A DNA stretch of 26,634 nt from assembly GCA_937990735.1 (NCBI GenBank), contig CALKQT010000097.1, positions 1-26,634 of the forward strand, read 5' to 3'. Made by a program: the position numbers and the translations under genes. The notes under the pieces were generated by a model. That model did no database searches and had not been told where the DNA came from. It saw only the letters and a program-made list of their open reading frames with translations. The stretch comes from an uncultured Campylobacter sp. GTDB lineage: Bacteria; Campylobacterota; Campylobacteria; Campylobacterales; Campylobacteraceae. The stretch's first letter is position 1. Each line of letters begins with the position of its first letter. Positions 22,193-26,634 of this stretch are shown one piece after another.

Positions 22193-22304
22193 GCTAAAAT
22201 CGGCTTAAAATTTCATCTTAAAGAAACGATATGTTTGAAAAAACCGCATTAGCGCCAATAGTTGCGCACTAGCAGCGCCTTATGAGCCCTACGACCACGA
22301 CGCG
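22193..22304 (+). other. Promoter-like word and frameshifted signal-peptide region of the TPR gene
   Basis: GCTAAAAT at 22193-22200 resembles the -10 words ahead of ccsBA and petA. ATG 22231 opens MFEKTALAPIVA, which looks like a signal peptide, then hits TAG at 22270-22272. The +2 frame continues at once as LAAPYEPYDHDA into the ORF at 22305. Restoring one missing base near 22266-22269 would give a single reading frame from 22231 to 22907. Confidence 0.6.
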
Positions 22305-22907
22305 ATGATAAAGACGGCGCCGGGCGGCTCGCGCGCCCTGGATATCGGCGGCATCTACCGCTCAGTGGATAATCTCTGCGCCCATGCATGCGAATATCCG
22401 CTAAGCTTCGACAGCGAGAAAGACGCTGAGGCTGCCTACCAGGACGCACGCGCGCTTGAAGAAATTTTTAAATTTCTAAGTCAAGAGCTGTTTAAAAAGG
22501 ATATCGACGCCAAGGATCGCTACGAGATTGAGCATAAATTTGCCCGAATTTACGTCATTCAGCACAATTTCGACATCAAAGGTGCCGCAGAGAAAGCAGA
22601 CGCTCTCTACGACAAGCTCGTGCAAGAAGCGCCCAAAGACGGCGAGATCCGTACGGAATACGGCGAGTTTTTGCTAAACTCCTCCCGCGATCAAAAAGCG
22701 CAGCAGATGCTCTCAAGTGCGCTTGAGCTCGGTTCGATGCGCGCGCACCACGCTCTTGCGCTGTTTAGCTTGATGCATGACGACAAAGAGGGCGCGATTA
22801 AGCACCTACAGGCATACCTTGAGGCCTATCCGAAAAATAGCTCCGCCGCGCAGCTGCTCGAGGGGCTAAAAAGCGGCAATATCAAGATCGAAAAGAAGCA
22901 GCAATGA
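22305..22907 (+). CDS. TPR/Sel1-like repeat protein, N-terminus probably frameshifted
   Basis: The open frame encodes 200 residues from ATG 22305, and the frame is open from 22239. It is all helical with TPR-like pairs: about 80-110 (AAEKADALYDKLVQEAPKDG), 112-150 (EYGEFLLNSSRDQKAQQML) and 148-185 (HHALALFSLMHDDKEGAIKHL then AYPKNSSAAQLLEG). The residues just upstream in frame (LAAPYEPYD) look like a signal-peptide cleavage region whose first half is in another frame, so the ancestral protein was exported. As it stands, either a cytoplasmic product starts near 22305 or no secreted product is made. Its TGA overlaps the ATG of the esterase (4 bp), so the two are coupled and perhaps partners. 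TPR proteins usually mediate protein contacts; the partner here is unknown. Confidence 0.7.
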   Translation: MIKTAPGGSRALDIGGIYRSVDNLCAHACEYPLSFDSEKDAEAAYQDARALEEIFKFLSQELFKKDIDAKDRYEIEHKFARIYVIQHNFDIKGAAEKADALYDKLVQEAPKDGEIRTEYGEFLLNSSRDQKAQQMLSSALELGSMRAHHALALFSLMHDDKEGAIKHLQAYLEAYPKNSSAAQLLEGLKSGNIKIEKKQQ

Positions 22908-24478
22908 GTAAAAAATACCTTGCTTTAGGCACTGCCGCGATACTTTGCGGCGTGCTAAGCCTAAACGCCGAGGTCGCGGCGACGCAGAGCGCGCAAATAG
23001 ATCTGAAATTTAACGCCGCAAATTTTACGCAAGAAAGCGTGATCGTAGGCGGCAAAAAGATAAAATTTCGCGCCTACAAAAACATAATCTACGTCGCAAA
23101 ACCCGTAAGCACGCACTATCAGAGCATGAATATCTTCATCCCGCAGCAATATTTCGAGGGGCGCAAGAGCGGCAAATTTGACGCCGCGAGCGCGCCGATA
23201 TTTTTGCCAAACGGCGTGGGCGGCTACATGCCGGGTGAAGCGGGCGAGGTCAAAATAGACGAAAGCGGCAAACCAAACGCGATCGCTACGGCGCTTTCGC
23301 GCGGTTACGTCGTAGCCGCTCCCGCAGCGCGCGGACGCACGCTAAAGGACGCAAACGGCGATTATATCGGCAAGGCGCCCGCAGCAATCATCGATCTAAA
23401 GGCAGCCGTGCGGTATCTGAAATTTAACGACGCGGCGATGCCGGGGGACGCGAACAAAATCATCTCAAACGGCACGAGCGCAGGCGGAGCGCTCTCGGCA
23501 CTTTTAGGCACGAGCGGGGACGAGGCCGCGTACGAGCCGTATCTGCAAGAGCTGGGCGCTGCGAAGGCGAGCGATAAAATTTACGCGGCGTCGCTATACT
23601 GCCCGATCACAAATCTAAAGCACGCGGATGCGGCGTATGAGTGGATGTTCGGCGCGCAGAGCGAATATGAAAAGATGGATTTTAGCGGCCTTGATGCGGC
23701 GGGATTTAACGAGCAGGGCGAAAATTCTAGCGGCGCTGAAAAAAATTCTAAAAAAGGCGCGGATCAAAGCGCCGCAAAGCCCGCGCGCAAAATGATTAGC
23801 GGCAAACTAAGCGCAGCGCAGATTAAAATTTCAGACGAGCTAAAAGCGCAATTCCCCGCCTATCTGAACTCGCTAAGCTTGAAGGATGGGGGCGGCCACG
23901 CGCTAAGCCTGGATAAAAACGGCGACGGCAGCTTCAAAGATTACATAAACGGGCTCATATCGGCATCGTTTGCTAATTTTGCGGCGAAAAATCCGCGCGC
24001 GAAGGCGCCCCTATATCTCGCTGCAAAGATCAAGGACGACGCATCGCAATCGCATATGCTATTTTGGGGCTACGCGACCTCCGAGCCGCGCGCCAAGACC
24101 CCGCCCGCATTCGACGGCTTCGCGCTTGAAAATCCCGAAAACGAGCTGTTCGGCGGCGCCAAATTTAACGCGGCGCATTTTACAGATTTTAGCGCGATGA
24201 ATGACCCCGCCAAAGGGGTGCTAATCGCAAGTGCGCAGCTCGTGGAGATGATGGATGCGATGAGCTTCGTACGCAACGAAAACGGCGCGAAGCATTACCG
24301 CATCCGACACGGCGCGAGCGATCGCGATACCGCGCTTGCGATCCCTGCTATTTTGGCGCTTAGCTTGCAAAATGCGGGCAAGAACGTCGATTTTGCGGTG
24401 CCTTGGGGGCAAGGACACGGCGGCGATTACGATCTAAAGGAGCTTTTTGACTGGATCGACAAAGTAGTCGCGCAGTAG
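22904..24478 (+). CDS. Exported esterase resembling subtype B tannase
   Basis: This alpha/beta-hydrolase has 524 residues with a signal peptide (about 1-26). The order of motifs resembles bacterial subtype B tannases (tannin acyl hydrolases, which split gallate esters): SMNIFIPQ, FLPNGVGGYMPG, GYVVAAPAARGRT, DLKAAVRYLKFND, nucleophile S192 in GTSAGG, YCPITNLKHADAAYEW, acid candidate D473 in HGASDRD, and the catalytic His505 in GQGHGGDYD. A low-complexity insertion (about 270-298, rich in Glu/Asn/Ser/Lys) interrupts the lid region, and DKNGDGS (337-343) resembles a calcium loop. The true substrate may be another phenolic or acyl ester. It overlaps the TPR gene by 4 bp. Confidence 0.8.
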   Translation: MSKKYLALGTAAILCGVLSLNAEVAATQSAQIDLKFNAANFTQESVIVGGKKIKFRAYKNIIYVAKPVSTHYQSMNIFIPQQYFEGRKSGKFDAASAPIFLPNGVGGYMPGEAGEVKIDESGKPNAIATALSRGYVVAAPAARGRTLKDANGDYIGKAPAAIIDLKAAVRYLKFNDAAMPGDANKIISNGTSAGGALSALLGTSGDEAAYEPYLQELGAAKASDKIYAASLYCPITNLKHADAAYEWMFGAQSEYEKMDFSGLDAAGFNEQGENSSGAEKNSKKGADQSAAKPARKMISGKLSAAQIKISDELKAQFPAYLNSLSLKDGGGHALSLDKNGDGSFKDYINGLISASFANFAAKNPRAKAPLYLAAKIKDDASQSHMLFWGYATSEPRAKTPPAFDGFALENPENELFGGAKFNAAHFTDFSAMNDPAKGVLIASAQLVEMMDAMSFVRNENGAKHYRIRHGASDRDTALAIPAILALSLQNAGKNVDFAVPWGQGHGGDYDLKELFDWIDKVVAQ

Positions 24479-24484
24479 GCTTAA

Positions 24485-24522
24485 CGGGCGAAATTTTACT
24501 TTGGAATTTAGAATTTTGCCCG
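24485..24522 (+). terminator. Possible hairpin after the esterase gene
   Basis: CGGGCGAAATT (24485-24495) pairs with AATTTTGCCCG (24512-24522), 11 pairs with one G-T wobble, starting 6 bp after the stop. There is no T-run, so only a candidate. Confidence 0.4.
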
Positions 24523-25055
24523 CAGCTCTGCCGTAAAATTTTATCGCCCAAACACTCTCTAGCGGATACGCCAAGCGGCGTAAAATTCTGCCGCGAAATT
24601 CTATCGCGTCAAAATTTTAGCATCGCCGCAAGACGCGCAACGGCTTGAAATTTTACAGCTAGCACTGGGAAAATTCCATAGAATTTTATCGCGGCGAAAC
24701 AGCGCGAATTAAATTTTATCGGCCGCAACAATATACGGCGCAAAATCTCAAGCGCGATCCGCACCAAAACTTCGGCACAATCAAATTCTGCGGGCTAAAT
24801 TTTAAATTTAGAGACTGAAGTGCGCGATAAAATTTCGCGGCGTTTATACTATCCGATCGCAGCTCTTTGGGCACGCAGATATCGCGTATGAGGCGCATCG
24901 GCGCGCGGACGATTAAAATCTGCCAAAATGAACACAAAAACTCAAAGAAGCACGGTAAGCAGGCTAAATTTAAAGGCGCACATTTCGCGGTCTCCCGCAG
25001 CTCCAAGCCCGCTTTTGCTATCCATTAGGCCTACTTCAATAATCCATCGGTACTA

Positions 25056-25122
25056 AAAAGCGCCGTTTGGGGTCTGTATCTTTGCGCCGTGTGTATAAAT
25101 TTCATAATTTAACGGCGCTTTT
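25056..25122. repeat. 12-bp perfect inverted repeat between convergent genes
   Basis: AAAAGCGCCGTT (25056-25067) and AACGGCGCTTTT (25111-25122) flank 43 bp. Each strand ends the stem in TTTT, so a two-way terminator-like structure is possible, though the loop is long. No target-site duplication flanks it. Confidence 0.5.
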
Positions 25123-25433
25123 GAGCGTAGCTTAGCCTATTTAAAGATCACCGCGCCGCGGCAGCATCGTTTCCTAAGCCTGGTGCGGCGGTATCTTTGC
25201 GGCGGCAGTGCAATTAGGCGCTAAATTTAAATGCAAGCCGGCATTGCGCCGTCTTTAGCTCGCGCGTAGCAGCACCCTATCTGCGACAACGCAACTTCGG
25301 TATTAAATTTAAACGCGATGTCCTTACGCCGCCTCTCTAGCTTGCGTACGGCGGACACCGCCTGCGACGACGCCAAAATGCAAGCCGCTTTTTGCCGCGC
25401 TGCGCCGCAAAAGAGCTTTTAAAATTTAACGCC

Positions 25434-26330
25434 CTAGCCTTTTGCGATCTCGTAAAAACCGTCTTTAAAAACAACCTTGCCAGCACCCACGAGACGCTTT
25501 AAAAGCTGCGCGCTCGCTTCGTCAAACATCGCCTCCACGTCGCTCGTGCGCTGCGGACGACGTGCCAAAGTATGCAATATCTCATCCTCGCTAAAGCTCA
25601 GCCGCTCGCTTGCGTATTTGGGCGCGGCGATGATATTTACGTTTTGATTTTCGATGAAAGTGGCCAGATAGCGCAGCTGCGCCTCGCTCACCCCCTGCAC
25701 ACGATATGCGGGCGGACGATCGATCGTGCCGAGATCGATCCTGTGCGGATTGATGCGAGCTAAAGCCGCATTCAGCGCCGCAAAGTCCTCTTGCGTGTCG
25801 TTTATCCCACGCACGACTAGGATTTCGATATCAAGCTCGCCGCGAAACTCGCGCGCGAAATCCGCGATCGCGCTTACGATATCCTCGGCGCCGATACCCG
25901 CGTGTGGGCCGTCCACCTTGCGAAAGCTCCTCGCAAGCGCGCTATCTAGCGAAAATTTGCAGATATCAAGCTTCGCTAACGCCGCGCTGTTTTCGCGCAC
26001 AAGCGAGCCGTTTGAGAGCACAAGCAGCTTCTGCGGCAGGTGCAGCGCCTTTAGCGCATCCACTAGCTCGGCAAAGCGCGGATGCAGCGTGGGCTCGCCG
26101 TTTGCCGTGATCGTGATGACGTCAATGCCCGCGTGGCTTTGCAGCGCGGTTTTCAGCTCGGCGATGATCGGGCCGATCTCACAGGGCTCGCTCATCGCGC
26201 TTACCGGCTTGCCCGCGCCCAGCTCGCAGTAGACGCAGTTGAAGTTGCACTGCTTGCGCTGCGGGCTCAGGTCGATACCGAGGCTGCGCCCGAACCTACG
26301 CGAGGCGACGGGCCCGAAAATATATCTCAT
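25434..26330 (-). CDS. Radical SAM protein (COG0731 / TYW1-like group)
   Basis: The preferred start is ATG 26330 (298 residues), which has GGAGC just upstream and opens the family-typical MRYIFGPVASRRFGRSLGIDL; an in-frame ATG 12 codons earlier has no such support. The [4Fe-4S] cysteines are C28, C32 and C35 in CNFNCVYC. ANGEPTLHP is the SAM-binding GE motif region, followed by LSNGSLV, KFSLDSA and ILVVRGIND. The C-terminal 60 residues look like a winged-helix region. Relatives are annotated loosely as Fe-S oxidoreductases or wyosine-type tRNA enzymes; bacteria lack the wyosine pathway, so the reaction is unknown. It is a single-gene unit, convergent with the esterase. Confidence 0.88.
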   Translation of the reverse strand: MRYIFGPVASRRFGRSLGIDLSPQRKQCNFNCVYCELGAGKPVSAMSEPCEIGPIIAELKTALQSHAGIDVITITANGEPTLHPRFAELVDALKALHLPQKLLVLSNGSLVRENSAALAKLDICKFSLDSALARSFRKVDGPHAGIGAEDIVSAIADFAREFRGELDIEILVVRGINDTQEDFAALNAALARINPHRIDLGTIDRPPAYRVQGVSEAQLRYLATFIENQNVNIIAAPKYASERLSFSEDEILHTLARRPQRTSDVEAMFDEASAQLLKRLVGAGKVVFKDGFYEIAKG

Positions 26331-26634
26331 TTTTGCTCCGATGATTTGATTTGCGAATGACGGCATTTTTAGCGCAAGATTTCGCTTTGAAATTTACTTT
26401 GCAAAATTTTAATTTGAAATTTTGCCTCGTGAAATTTTACTGAAATTTGCTTTTAAAAATTTAGCTAGAAAATCCCGCTTTGAAATTCTATGTAGCAAAT
26501 TTATGCCTTGGAATTTAACCTCCGCGTGCCGAAATTTGGCGCCGCTTTTATGTGAAATTTCACTTCCGCGCGCCGCCCCCGCAGGGACGGAATTTTAAGC
26601 TTAGAGCTTTAAATTTATCCTTAAATTTAGGACG
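26331..26634. other. Intergenic region at the right window edge
   Basis: No gene is visible. The stretch is a string of GAAATTT and AAATTTTA words separated by short GC-rich pieces, like the other intergenic DNA in the window. Confidence 0.5.

Larger units (their letters stand above)
24479..25433. other. Long intergenic region between convergent genes
   Basis: These 955 bp hold no gene I can support. AT words of GAATTTTA and AAATTTTA type alternate with GCG-rich pieces. Hairpins are listed separately. A 96-codon open stretch on the minus strand (24716-25006) has no ribosome site or recognisable motif. The region could be decayed coding DNA. Confidence 0.5.

Noticed and set aside
24716..25006. 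96-codon open frame on the minus strand
   Set aside because: It has no ribosome site, no recognisable motif and composition like the surrounding intergenic DNA; an open stretch of this size is expected by chance in GC-mixed DNA.
25056..25122. Miniature transposable element with 12-bp terminal repeats
   Set aside because: No target-site duplication flanks it and no second copy was seen in the window.
26331..26366. Upstream 12-codon extension of the radical SAM protein
   Set aside because: ATG 26330 has GGAGC at proper spacing and begins the family's conserved N-terminus, while the earlier ATG lacks a ribosome site.
1..26634. tRNA, rRNA, integrase, transposase or phage genes
   Set aside because: No T-loop GGTTCGAATCC-type core, no rRNA-like stretch and no recombinase or phage motif was found on reading both strands; the repeat at 1-865 looks like segmental duplication rather than a mobile element.

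Overview
The window looks like chromosomal DNA from a comparatively GC-rich Campylobacter, of the oral C. gracilis / C. rectus / C. showae kind; the species cannot be fixed from sequence reading alone. Three things point there: an iron-uptake cluster in the order FTR1 permease, P19, a DUF2318-type membrane protein, two FtsX-like permeases, ATPase and thioredoxin lipoprotein, which matches C. jejuni Cj1658-Cj1665; an epsilon-type fused CcsBA; and a petABC operon with a di-haem cytochrome c1. Intergenic DNA is saturated with short AT palindromes (AAATTTTAAAATTT and relatives).

Layout. (1) 1-865, plus strand: a second, damaged copy of the end of the iron cluster. It holds the last codons of the ATPase, a repeat-rich ORF, and a thioredoxin lipoprotein cut off just before its CxxC site. 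(2) 931-5662, minus strand: six tightly coupled genes, read as phosphohexomutase, an 81-aa unknown protein, alanine racemase, LemA and two TPM-domain proteins. (3) 5761-6252: a CreA family protein. (4) 6560-9994: CcsBA cytochrome c synthase. (5) 10627-13508: petA, petB and petC, the menaquinol:cytochrome c oxidoreductase, closed by a clear terminator at 13516-13545. (6) 13728-22159: the iron cluster, with its intact repeat ORF and thioredoxin lipoprotein. (7) 22231-24478: a TPR-type protein whose signal-peptide region appears frameshifted, coupled to an exported subtype-B-tannase-like esterase. (8) 25434-26330, minus strand: a radical SAM protein. The rest is non-coding.

How the genes work together. 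CcsBA attaches haem to c-type cytochromes, including PetC next door, and the bc complex passes electrons from menaquinol to periplasmic cytochromes. The P19/FTR1 group is a periplasmic and inner-membrane iron route whose accessory ABC and thioredoxin parts probably handle redox or maturation steps. The phosphohexomutase and racemase serve envelope precursor synthesis; LemA and TPM proteins are membrane proteins of uncertain role.

Most worth following up: the duplicated segment about 21 kb apart, which resembles a tandem-duplication junction; the degenerate 24-bp minisatellite ORF whose unit number differs between the copies; the tannase-like esterase and its frameshifted partner; Q/E-N-S-rich linkers apparently built from the same AT words that fill the intergenic DNA; and bc-complex details (low-potential-type Rieske cluster, b6-like histidine spacing, FNR/CRP-like palindrome at the promoter). 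I found no RNA gene, CRISPR array, insertion sequence or phage gene.
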